Assembly: GCF_004208415.1 (NCBI RefSeq)
Contig: NZ_CP035758.1
Location: 9,424,001 to 9,488,000, forward strand
Length of the DNA: 64,000 nucleotides
Direction of reading: 5' to 3'
Source of the DNA: Ktedonosporobacter rubrisoli
GTDB taxonomy: Bacteria; Chloroflexota; Ktedonobacteria; Ktedonobacterales; Ktedonobacteraceae
Shown here: piece after piece, positions 25,321 to 33,562 of the stretch
Layout: each line of letters begins with the position of its first letter
Position numbering within the stretch: the stretch's first letter is position 1
The notes under the pieces: generated by a model
The model's database searches: none
The model's input: only the letters and a program-made list of their open reading frames with translations
What the model was told of the DNA's origin: nothing
Program-made: the position numbers and the translations under genes

Positions 25321-25357
25321 GACGAGGCAGCTATATAGTTTTATGTGCTGCCTCGTC
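25321..25357. terminator. hairpin between convergent genes
   Basis: A perfect 11-pair stem, GACGAGGCAGC (25321-25331) with GCTGCCTCGTC (25347-25357), lies between the 3' ends of the flanking convergent genes. T-runs are weak on both sides. Confidence 0.6.
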
Positions 25358-25490
25358 CTGGGCATATATTGAGGTAGAGAGAGCCGTTACAGGGCAATGC
25401 CGCTGGCCTCAATGGGCCTGGCTTTACCTATTCCTCGGAGACGGCGTAGTCTTTAATCTCCCTTTTCGACCGGACAGCCATTGCTGAAAT

Positions 25491-26504
25491 TCAGGCTGTA
25501 AGGCTGGCAGCGTTGGCGAGGGAGGCTATGCTGGCGACATCAACGCTAACTGGCACATATCTGGGGGTGGGCTCTTCTTCGGTTCCCCTCAGCCGCACTA
25601 TGGCACGGCGTATGCCTTCCGACAGCGAAACTTCAGGCTTCCAGGCGAGAGCCATCATAGCTCGCGTATTGTCCATAATCACCGAAGTGCCTGTCAGGGA
25701 GCCAGAAAGGTATACCGGCTCTAACTTGCTATCCATGTGCCTGGCAACCAGCTGATAGAGCTGGTTTAGTGAGTAGCCATGGCCGGAGCTAATATGGAAG
25801 GTCTGGTTGTGGCCACGCTTGAGCGCGCTTAGATTGGCCTGGACCACATCATCAATGAATATATGATCGCGTATCTGATCGCCAGTGCCATGAATAATCG
25901 GGCGCCTCTGCTGGGCCAACATATAGATAAAATAGCTTAGTGGATGGTGGAGCAAGATCGGATCGGTCTGATTGATTTCTCCATAGACGTCAGCGTAGCG
26001 CAGAATAGTATGCTTAAGCCCGTGTTGTTGGGTGTAGTAGCGCACATACCATTCGCCAGCGAGCTTGTTGATGTCAGTCGAGGTATCTGGGTGTAGAGGA
26101 GTCTCTTCAGTAACCTGAATTTGCCGGGTATCAGCTGACTGGTAGAGGGAATTGCCGCTAGAAGCGAAAATGAACTTGCTGACTGAAGCATTTACACAGC
26201 TATCCAGCAAGTTAAGCAGGCCGCGCACATGAATATCCGCATCTGATAGCGTCACTGAATGTGGAAGATTGGCTTGAGGTAAAGCCACGTGGTAGCTAAC
26301 AACTTCAGGATGCTCGTGCTGCAAAATCGTCTGTAACTTGCTATCGCGCACATCGACATGGTAGAAACGAGCTCGTGGGTCAACGCTCTGATGTGAGCCA
26401 GAGAGGAGGTTATCAAGTACCAGCACATCGTGACCTGCATCGAGATAGGCCTTCGTTAGATGGGTTCCAATGAAACCAGCTCCCCCAGTAATAGCTATTT
26501 TCAT
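25491..26504 (-). CDS. NAD-dependent epimerase/dehydratase family protein
   Basis: A 337-residue extended short-chain dehydrogenase of the sugar-nucleotide epimerase type. The NAD(P)-binding loop is ITGGAGFIGTHL, then LDNLLSG, DVRD, and the Ser-containing FIFASSGNSLY strand. The C-terminal half has LRYADVYGE and GTGDQIRDHIFIDDVVQANL, typical of UDP-glucose 4-epimerase relatives. The catalytic Tyr of the YxxxK pair appears to be replaced. Aligning on Lys147 in DINKLAGEWYVRYY puts Thr143 where Tyr is expected. Catalysis in the usual manner is therefore doubtful. Start at ATG 26504 with only a weak ribosome-binding site. Confidence 0.8.
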   Translation of the reverse strand: MKIAITGGAGFIGTHLTKAYLDAGHDVLVLDNLLSGSHQSVDPRARFYHVDVRDSKLQTILQHEHPEVVSYHVALPQANLPHSVTLSDADIHVRGLLNLLDSCVNASVSKFIFASSGNSLYQSADTRQIQVTEETPLHPDTSTDINKLAGEWYVRYYTQQHGLKHTILRYADVYGEINQTDPILLHHPLSYFIYMLAQQRRPIIHGTGDQIRDHIFIDDVVQANLSALKRGHNQTFHISSGHGYSLNQLYQLVARHMDSKLEPVYLSGSLTGTSVIMDNTRAMMALAWKPEVSLSEGIRRAIVRLRGTEEEPTPRYVPVSVDVASIASLANAASLTA

Positions 26505-26683
26505 GGCAATGAAAGTGTCCCTTCTCTAATGTATATAGTCTGCCTTGGCCGTTTAGTGGGAAGAAAGAGGCTTTCCCTTTTGCCTCATTTTTAGTGTATC
26601 CTCCTTCTGTATAGGTAAAGATGGATGCCGGTCTTGATATATCAGCGCTGGGGTTAGGAGAGAAGGGGGCTGTGACGCGAACG

Positions 26684-26706
26684 GGGGCATCGATAAGAGA
26701 TGCCCC
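26684..26706 (-). terminator. hairpin after the small HTH gene
   Basis: GGGGCATC (26684-26691) pairs perfectly with GATGCCCC (26699-26706). It lies 41 bases beyond the stop of the minus-strand HTH gene; no T-run follows. Confidence 0.45.
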
Positions 26707-26746
26707 ACGCTTCCCGCTTTCAGCAAACTGCATAGACATTGCTAGC

Positions 26747-27010
26747 CTAAGAGGGCAAAGCCGTGCCGCTCAACAGTTTATCTAGCGTAGATTTTTTGAT
26801 GCGATAGGCCTGGCGTTTCCCCCGGTGGGGAAGCGTGATAGCCTCTAGCGCACCACTCTTGATCCAACGGCGTACGGTAGTATCGTCGACGCGTAAACGA
26901 CGAGCAACTTCACGTACGGTTAACAGTTCATCTCCTGTATCTTCTGCCATAATATTATCTCCTGTACCACTTAAATGCTCTTGTGAAATGACATTAGTTG
27001 TACCTGACAT
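26747..27010 (-). CDS. small excisionase/MerR-like helix-turn-helix protein
   Basis: An 87-residue protein with one DNA-binding domain: LLTVREVARRLRVDDTTVRRWIKSGAL followed by the wing HRGKRQAYRIKKSTLDKLL. This is the helix-turn-helix type annotated as excisionase-family or HTH_17. The first 26 residues are polar and disordered. Two starts are possible, ATG 27010 (AGGAGAAGCAC before it) and an internal ATG about 21 codons in, also preceded by GGAG. Both have good ribosome-binding sites, so two forms may be made. No integrase or phage gene is nearby, so I read it as a stand-alone regulator. Confidence 0.8.
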   Translation of the reverse strand: MSGTTNVISQEHLSGTGDNIMAEDTGDELLTVREVARRLRVDDTTVRRWIKSGALEAITLPHRGKRQAYRIKKSTLDKLLSGTALPS

Positions 27011-27406
27011 GTGCTTCTCCTGTATTGATTAGAGACGTCACTACGGTATCATCTCCAGCAAAGTCTGAAGATGTGTTACACTGACAGTAGCTGTAGGAGC
27101 CCAACACATGGTACTCGATGGCTGTTCTAGTTGTGACTGTGCACCTCTAAGTATCTCAAGTTGCAACGAAAGAATATCACAACACTGCTTGCCAGTTAAC
27201 TATACTATACATCTCGGCACAAACACAGTAAAATACAGCAGTAGTAAATGACATCCGCAGGATGCGCACTGTACCCAGAGCAGGTTGCTATGGCCCCAGG
27301 CGTCAGGTAGCTATTTGATTCGGCGCAAGCAGATACGATGGAACAAAACGAATTCGATTCATTCCAGCATTTCCGGTTTTGTCTCTCTAAGGCAGAAAGG
27401 ATAAGT
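27011..27406. other. divergent intergenic region
   Basis: This is the region between the divergent HTH and phosphoesterase genes. It contains stops in all frames and no repeat or RNA signature that I recognise; promoters for both genes should lie here. Confidence 0.4.
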
Positions 27407-28744
27407 ATGTCCATAATCAAGTTGGTTGTTAGTGACCTTCATCTGGCTGATAGTTCCTCTATGCTTGATGGCTTTGGTGAGAGGCAGCAATTGGCCTTTG
27501 AAGGTTTGGTGCGGGCTACATTTCCTGGTGGGCCATTAGATCAAACACAGGTTGAGCTGATCATTAATGGCGATTGCTTCGATTTTCTGGCAACACCACC
27601 CTTTACTTTTGCTAAAGAGGCAAGGCCTGCCCTGGCTGAGGAGAAAATTGCTAAAATAATTCAGGCCCACCCGGCCTTTTTTCAACTGCTGCGCGCTTTT
27701 GTTGAGGTACCAGGACGCCGGATAACTTTTATAATCGGTAATCATGATATCGAATTAGCCTTTGCCGCTGTAAGGGCGCGGGTATGTTCGGCGATTATTG
27801 GCGAAGCAGCGGATGCACGCATCTATTTCTGTCCTGATCGTTTTTATTATCCTTTGCCTGATGTCTATGTTGAGCATGGCAATTACTACGACTACTGGAA
27901 CCACGTGCAGGAGGACCTATGGGATCTCACAGGGCGAGCTCTGGATACTGATCCACAGAGCGTTAGCTTTCCTATCGGCTCGCTCTATTATCTGCAGGTG
28001 CTGCGTATCATGAACGAGCGCTATGCTTATTTTGATCATTTTGAGCCGCCCATGAGTTATGTGCGCCAGGTAGCTTTACTTTGCCTGCTTAATCCTGCCC
28101 TGGTGGCTGAGATGGCGCAACGATCTCTGGCTATGCTGGAAGATGGAAGCCAGTCTCGGGTGCTTGCGCTCTGGCAAGAGGGCAATACAGTTCCTGCTCA
28201 GCTTTTTGAGGGTGCGATGCTGGATTTTGTGAAGTCTAGCGAGGGCATGTTCAGGCAGAAAAGCGACTTGATAGCTCCTGCCGAGAATGGACAATCAGCA
28301 GGAATTATGCAGGAATTTGCTCTGCTGCGGGACGCATTGATGCAACCTTTGGCGCAGGCCGTAGGGGTTATCTGTTCGAGCACGGTTTATGAAACTGGCG
28401 AGAGTGTGACGCGCGGAATGTGTGCAGTGCTTGAAGGTAATCCTGCTGTGCGCTATGCTATAGCTGGACATACGCATATGCCGCGTGCTGACACTATAGC
28501 TGACGGTAAGCAAGTTTACTTTAACACATCGAGCTGGGTTTCGCGGATCGCCCTACCGACCCAGGGAGAGGTTTCTACGGAGCAGCTTGCCTGGCTGAGG
28601 GCTCCTGATTGGAGCAATGTGCCGTTGCGCGATCTGACTTGCATGCGTTTTGCTTTGCTTACGGCCACAGAGGGCGGCGCAACCAGGGCTAGCCTCTGCG
28701 CCTGGGAAGGCGGGAGAGACGGCAGCTATCGTGAGCTAGCATAA
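27407..28744 (+). CDS. calcineurin-like metallophosphoesterase
   Basis: A 445-residue phosphoesterase with all five metal-binding blocks: VSDLHLAD, INGDCFDFL, IIGNHDIEL, VEHGNYYDY (the HG histidine) and IAGHTHMPRAD. This fold holds two metal ions and hydrolyses phosphoesters. The length is greater than that of LpxH-type enzymes, with a helical insertion between the third and last blocks. The organism probably lacks lipid A, so the substrate is unknown. Start at ATG 27407 with AGAAAGGA; an upstream ATG at 27338 would add 23 residues with no ribosome-binding site. No signal peptide, so it is cytoplasmic. Confidence 0.85.
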   Translation: MSIIKLVVSDLHLADSSSMLDGFGERQQLAFEGLVRATFPGGPLDQTQVELIINGDCFDFLATPPFTFAKEARPALAEEKIAKIIQAHPAFFQLLRAFVEVPGRRITFIIGNHDIELAFAAVRARVCSAIIGEAADARIYFCPDRFYYPLPDVYVEHGNYYDYWNHVQEDLWDLTGRALDTDPQSVSFPIGSLYYLQVLRIMNERYAYFDHFEPPMSYVRQVALLCLLNPALVAEMAQRSLAMLEDGSQSRVLALWQEGNTVPAQLFEGAMLDFVKSSEGMFRQKSDLIAPAENGQSAGIMQEFALLRDALMQPLAQAVGVICSSTVYETGESVTRGMCAVLEGNPAVRYAIAGHTHMPRADTIADGKQVYFNTSSWVSRIALPTQGEVSTEQLAWLRAPDWSNVPLRDLTCMRFALLTATEGGATRASLCAWEGGRDGSYRELA

Positions 28745-28865
28745 GAGCACCTGGCGGTTTCTGGCGTGTGTGCGCTCAGTACTTCGCAGAGGCAAGCGAG
28801 GCAATAATTGCACTTGTTACCGGATCTACACTAGCGGTCTGTCAAGCCTGGCGTGAGGAGCGTAA

Positions 28866-28985
28866 CAAGCGGAGATGCAAGGGGCGGCCGCCCCTTGACG
28901 GGGGTCTGGGGCCGTGCTCCAGCCTCTCTCCCCTCCTCGCCGCTGCAGGCGGGGAAAAACTTGCACACGGGGCTAGCTAGCAGTT
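28866..28985 (+). repeat. GC-rich intergenic repeat, copy 2 of the dispersed element
   Basis: The region opens with the palindrome AGGGGCGGCCGCCCCTT and continues through a GGGTCTGGGGCC/GTGCTCC stretch to 28924-28979. That last part aligns with 20961-21018 (GCAGGCGG-GGAAAAACTTGC...CTAGCTA). It sits between the phosphoesterase and polA and has no coding potential. Confidence 0.55.
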
Positions 28986-29036
28986 TGATCAGGCTATAGG
29001 GTGGGATTAATCGTAAGAGAAGTAGGCATTAAAGAT

Positions 29037-32000
29037 ATGACACAAGAGACAAAACGAAAAAAACTAGTCCTGTTTGATGGACATGCCATCATCCATCGAG
29101 CATTCCATGCAGTACCGGATGATCTTTCTACAAGTTCTGGTGAACCGGTCAATGCTACCTTTGGCTTTACTTCGATGCTGATGAAAGCCCTGTTGGAAGA
29201 GAAGCCTGATTATGTTGCTATGACCTTCGATCGGCCGTCGCCAACGTTTCGTCATCAAGAATTTAGCCAGTACAAGGCCCATCGTCCTACTTTGCCCGAC
29301 AATATGAAGCCGCAGTTTGGGCGTATTCGCGAGGTTGTGCAGGCCTTTGGTATCCAAATCTACGAGAAAGACGGTTTTGAGGCCGATGATATGCTTGGTA
29401 CTCTCTCGGTGCAAGCATGTCAGCAGGGCGTTGACACGATCATCTATACCGGCGATATGGATACGCTGCAGCTGGTCAATGCCCATGTGCTGGTGAAGGT
29501 AGCCAAGCGAGGTATTTCCGAAGTTACGGAATATGACGAGAAAGAGGTAGAGGCGCGTTACGGCTTCACGCCGGAGAAGTTGCCTGACTTTAAAGGTCTG
29601 GTAGGTGACAAATCCGATAATATTCCGGGGGTACCAGGAATTGGTGAGAAGACAGCTACGCGCTTGCTGGCTACCTATGGCGACCTTGAAGGCATTCTAG
29701 CTCATGTGGGGGAGCTAAAGCCCAAAGAGCAAAGGCTACTCAGCGAGGGAACGGAGCAGGCTCGCCAGAGTAAACATTTAGCGACTATCGTTCTTGATGC
29801 GCCTGTTCAGCTTGATCTAGCCGCTTGTCGCCTCACCCATGTGAATAGTGATAAAGTGCTAGCTCTGTTTCGCCAGCTAGAGTTTCGCACGCAGGTAGAG
29901 CGTGTACTATCCCTGTTCCGCCAACTGGGAATTACTACTACAGTCGAGGATCTGCCCGAGCCAGAGCAAGTGCAAGACGTTAAAGCCGCAGCTACCGCAG
30001 TTCCTGATGAAGAAAATCCTCTGTTTGGGGAACCAATGGGGATGATGCCAATCATCACTCCACCTTTACCACCTGGTAGCGGTGCTCTTGCAAATGGAGA
30101 AAGCCATGAGCCGCTAGCTGTAGAAGCAGGGAGTCAGGCTGTAAGCCAGGCAGCGGTAGTAGCAGTGGCGCCGCTCGCTAGTGAGCCGGCGCAGCTAAGC
30201 CTGTTCGAGGCAGAGCAGAAGCCGCACGCAGAAGTCGTGAGGAAGCTGCAATTGCCAGGTTCGGGTGGAGCTGGTGCGCAGCTTTTTATGGAAGAGAAAA
30301 CGGCAGCAACGACGAACACCATGATCATCAATGCAGAGGAGGCGCTGCGGGTCCTGGTTGCCAGTTTGCGCAAGGTCGGCCACTTCTCCCTTGATACTGA
30401 AACCACCTCCGAAGATGCGCGCACTGGCCAGTTAGTAGGCATCTCGCTCTCCATGGCGGCCGGCGAGGCATATTATATTCCTGTGGGCCATATCCAGACC
30501 CTCGATGGACAGATTCCACCTGCTCAGTTACCCCTGGCACATGTGCTGGATGTCATGCGTCCGGTTCTAGAGGATGAGCACATCCATAAATATATGCACA
30601 ATGCCAAGTATGATATGGCCATGTTTGCGCGCCTGGGCATAAATATTGAGGGCTTGAACTTTGATACCATGCTTGGTGCGTATCTTGCTGAGCCAGGCCG
30701 GCGCGGGCTGGGTCTCAAGGATCAGGCCTTTCAGCGACTTGGCCAGGTAATGGTGCCGATTAGCGAATTAATTGGCACAGGCAGCAAGGCGATAAGTATG
30801 GCGCAGGTGGCAGTGCGCAAGGCTGCAGATTATGCCGGGGCCGATGCTGACATGACCTTGCGCCTGGTAGAGCCAATCAGGGCAGAGCTACAAAAACACA
30901 ATCTGCTCACCCTGTATGAGCGCATTGAGCTCCCCCTGATCAAGGTGCTGATGCAGATGGAGATGTATGGTGTTGCTTTGGACGCCGATTTTCTGCGCGA
31001 GTTTGGCGCTAAGCTGGAGGAGCAGCTTGGAGAGCTGGAGCAGGCGATCTATGATTCCATAGATGGGCAGCGCTTCAATATTAATTCGACCAAGCAGCTA
31101 GGGGAGATCCTCTTTACTCAATTGAAGCTACCGGCTGGCAGAAAGAATAAGACTGGCTACTCGGTGAGCGCTGACGTTATCGAGAGCTTGCAGGGCAAGC
31201 ATCCCATTATCGACAATCTGCTCGCCTATCGGCAGCTAAGCAAGCTGAAATCTACCTATGTGGATGGCCTGCTCACACTGATGGATCGTGGTACGGGACG
31301 AGTTTATACCTCGTTTAATCAGAACGTTGCCTCTAGCGGGCGTCTTTCGTCGAGCAATCCCAATCTGCAGAATATACCTGTGCGTACCGAGCTGGGCAGG
31401 CAGATACGCCGCGCATTTATTGCCGATCCTACATATCTCCTGCTCACCGCCGACTATTCTCAATTTGAGCTGCGTATCCTGGCTCACGTCACCAAAGAGC
31501 CGCGCCTGATCGAGGCTTTTACCAATGATGAAGATATTCATACGATTACCGCTTCTTCGCTCTTTAACGTTGCTCCCGAGGAGGTGAGCAAGGATCAACG
31601 GCGCCTGGCAAAGACTGTTGTCTATGCTGTGCTGTATGGGCAATCGGCCTTTGGTCTGGCTCAGATTACCGGTATGAGCAATCCAGATGCCGCAAGCTTT
31701 ATTAAGCGCTACCACGAAACCTTTCCTGGGATCAAAGAGTACGTGGATCGAACGCTCAACCAGGCTCGCTTGCAGGGCTACGTGCATTCCATCTACGGGC
31801 GCAAGCGCTTTATCCCGGATATGCACGCACTTTCTTATAACGAGCGCCAGGCTCTTGAGCGTGAAGCTATCAATATGCCAATTCAGGGCTCCAACGCAGA
31901 TCTCATCAAGAGTGCGATGCTGCGCCTGCAGCATGCGTTCGCCGAGAAGCGCATGAAGACGCGCATGATCTTACAGGTGCATGACGAGCTGGTCTTTGAG

Positions 32001-32135
32001 GTACCAGTTGAAGAGCTTGAGCGCACCAAGCGCTTGGTCAAGGCAGTTATGGAAGGCGTTGAGAAGCTGGATGTGCCGATTAAGGTGGAAATGAAGGTGG
32101 GCAAAAATTGGTTTGCGGCCGAGCCAATGATATAA
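29037..32135 (+). CDS. polA: DNA polymerase I
   Basis: A 1032-residue family A polymerase with three enzymatic parts. The 5'-nuclease covers about 1-290 (GFEADDMLGTL, YTGDMDTLQLV, GDKSDNIPGVPGIGEKTATR). The 3'-5' exonuclease keeps its acidic residues (FSLDTETTSED, NAKYDMAMF, YAGADADMTL), so proofreading should work. The polymerase has motif A DYSQFELRILAH, motif B RRLAKTVVYAVLYGQS and motif C QVHDELVFEV. Between the two nuclease parts is a linker of about 120 residues, Ala/Pro/Glu-rich, containing QLSLF at 386-390. The O-helix carries Tyr where E. coli Pol I has Phe762. Start chosen at ATG 29037; an upstream GTG at 29001 is possible. Confidence 0.97.
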   Translation: MTQETKRKKLVLFDGHAIIHRAFHAVPDDLSTSSGEPVNATFGFTSMLMKALLEEKPDYVAMTFDRPSPTFRHQEFSQYKAHRPTLPDNMKPQFGRIREVVQAFGIQIYEKDGFEADDMLGTLSVQACQQGVDTIIYTGDMDTLQLVNAHVLVKVAKRGISEVTEYDEKEVEARYGFTPEKLPDFKGLVGDKSDNIPGVPGIGEKTATRLLATYGDLEGILAHVGELKPKEQRLLSEGTEQARQSKHLATIVLDAPVQLDLAACRLTHVNSDKVLALFRQLEFRTQVERVLSLFRQLGITTTVEDLPEPEQVQDVKAAATAVPDEENPLFGEPMGMMPIITPPLPPGSGALANGESHEPLAVEAGSQAVSQAAVVAVAPLASEPAQLSLFEAEQKPHAEVVRKLQLPGSGGAGAQLFMEEKTAATTNTMIINAEEALRVLVASLRKVGHFSLDTETTSEDARTGQLVGISLSMAAGEAYYIPVGHIQTLDGQIPPAQLPLAHVLDVMRPVLEDEHIHKYMHNAKYDMAMFARLGINIEGLNFDTMLGAYLAEPGRRGLGLKDQAFQRLGQVMVPISELIGTGSKAISMAQVAVRKAADYAGADADMTLRLVEPIRAELQKHNLLTLYERIELPLIKVLMQMEMYGVALDADFLREFGAKLEEQLGELEQAIYDSIDGQRFNINSTKQLGEILFTQLKLPAGRKNKTGYSVSADVIESLQGKHPIIDNLLAYRQLSKLKSTYVDGLLTLMDRGTGRVYTSFNQNVASSGRLSSSNPNLQNIPVRTELGRQIRRAFIADPTYLLLTADYSQFELRILAHVTKEPRLIEAFTNDEDIHTITASSLFNVAPEEVSKDQRRLAKTVVYAVLYGQSAFGLAQITGMSNPDAASFIKRYHETFPGIKEYVDRTLNQARLQGYVHSIYGRKRFIPDMHALSYNERQALEREAINMPIQGSNADLIKSAMLRLQHAFAEKRMKTRMILQVHDELVFEVPVEELERTKRLVKAVMEGVEKLDVPIKVEMKVGKNWFAAEPMI

Positions 32136-32174
32136 TGTAGCAACATACTATAGCAACTAATCTAGCATATCACG

Positions 32175-32204
32175 AACCCAATCGCGCACATGCGGTTGGG
32201 TTTG
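32175..32204 (+). terminator. hairpin after polA
   Basis: AACCCAA and TTGGGTT pair around an inner CGC/GCG stem (32175-32201). Only TTT follows, so termination may be partial. It lies 40 bases after the polA stop. Confidence 0.65.
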
Positions 32205-32313
32205 GTGAATATGTCTGGCTTGCCTGGCGACTATGGGCTGGTCGGCGGCTTGAGGAGCTTTGCTATGGAGTATGTGCTTGTTGGCTGTAGGATTTAGCTA
32301 GAGGAGCCTAATT

Positions 32314-33477
32314 GTGCAATTATCCAAACTCGTAAGCAATCTGCCCCCATATCATTTTGCCGGCGTGCAGAAAAAGCTGAATGAGCGTAAGGCGGCAGGT
32401 GTTGACGTAATCAGTCTTTCGACAGGAGATCCAGATCTGCCTGCCCCTGCCCAGGTAGTTGAGCGCCTGTGTAGCGCCATGCAGGACCCCGAAAATCATC
32501 GTTATCCGGAATATCGTGGTATGCGCGCCCTTCATGAAGCTATTGCGGCCTGGTTTGAGCGCCGTTTTGGCGTGCAATTGACTCCCGAGCGCGATATCTT
32601 ACCCCTAATCGGCTCAAAAGAGGGCCTGGCTTATGCTGCCATGGCTGTGCTGAATGCCGGCGATGTAGCTCTGATTCCCGACCCATACTATCCCGTGTAT
32701 ATCACCGGAAGCACGAATGTTGGGGCCGAGCCATATATGCTACCGCTCCTGGAACAGGATAACTATTTGCCAGATCTTGAGAGCATTCCCCCCCATATCC
32801 TGAAGAAAGCACGCTTACTCTGGCTCAATTATCCCAATAATCCCACGGCTGGCTACGCAGATCGCGCCTTTTTTGAGCATGTCGTTGAGTTTGCACGACG
32901 TCATAATATAGTTATTGTCCATGATATGGCCTATGCAGAGGTTTACTTCGACGATTTCCGCCCGATGAGTATTCTAGAAGTAGAGGGGGCAAATGAAGTT
33001 GCGGTAGAGCTGCATTCGCTGAGCAAGACCTATAATATGGCGGGATTTCGTATAGGCATGCTGGTAGGTAATCATGAGTTGGTTGATGCCATTGGCCGTT
33101 TAAAAAGCAATATTGACACGGGTATTTTTCGACCAATCCAGTATGCGGCTATTGAGGCTCTCAATCTGCCTGCCTCATGGATAGAGCAGCGCAACGTTAT
33201 TTATCGGCGCAGGCGCGATCTGCTTTTGGAGGGCTGTAACGCGATAGGTATGCGCGCGGGTATATCCAGGGCGGGGCTCTATATATGGGCAGCCATACCG
33301 CAGGGCTTTACCTCGCGCGAATTTACTGACTGGCTTTTTGAGCAAACCGGCGTGCTGGTTGCGCCAGGCTCAAACTTTGGCCCGAGGGGCGAGGGCTATG
33401 TGCGCATTGCCATGACGTCTCCTGATGAGCGGATCGAGGCCGCTCTTGAGCGTATGAAAGCTGTAGTAGCAAAATAG
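32314..33477 (+). CDS. LL-diaminopimelate aminotransferase-type enzyme (class I/II)
   Basis: A 387-residue PLP aminotransferase. Early block: ISLSTGDPDLPAPAQVVERL, then HRYPEYRGMRALHEAIAAWF. PLP contacts: LIGSKEGLAYAAMAV, LWLNYPNNPTAG and VHDMAYAEVYFDD. The Schiff-base lysine is in SLSKTYNMAGFRIGMLVG, and the carboxylate-binding Arg is in GYVRIAM near the end. These blocks match the DapL2 group, which makes LL-diaminopimelate directly from tetrahydrodipicolinate for lysine and peptidoglycan. Related alanine or aspartate aminotransferases cannot be ruled out. The start is GTG 32314 with GAGGAG upstream. The debranching-enzyme gene follows after 85 bases on the same strand. Confidence 0.8.
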   Translation: MQLSKLVSNLPPYHFAGVQKKLNERKAAGVDVISLSTGDPDLPAPAQVVERLCSAMQDPENHRYPEYRGMRALHEAIAAWFERRFGVQLTPERDILPLIGSKEGLAYAAMAVLNAGDVALIPDPYYPVYITGSTNVGAEPYMLPLLEQDNYLPDLESIPPHILKKARLLWLNYPNNPTAGYADRAFFEHVVEFARRHNIVIVHDMAYAEVYFDDFRPMSILEVEGANEVAVELHSLSKTYNMAGFRIGMLVGNHELVDAIGRLKSNIDTGIFRPIQYAAIEALNLPASWIEQRNVIYRRRRDLLLEGCNAIGMRAGISRAGLYIWAAIPQGFTSREFTDWLFEQTGVLVAPGSNFGPRGEGYVRIAMTSPDERIEAALERMKAVVAK

Positions 33478-33562
33478 GCTCAAGCGAAATGGTAGTCCAG
33501 GAGAGCATAACGATGTCTTCAAGAATACCTGGCATGGTAAGAAGGGAAGGAAGAGAGATACG

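Noticed and set aside
26747..27010. Excisionase of a prophage or integrative element
   Set aside because: No integrase, attachment repeats or phage genes nearby; this HTH type is common in stand-alone regulators.
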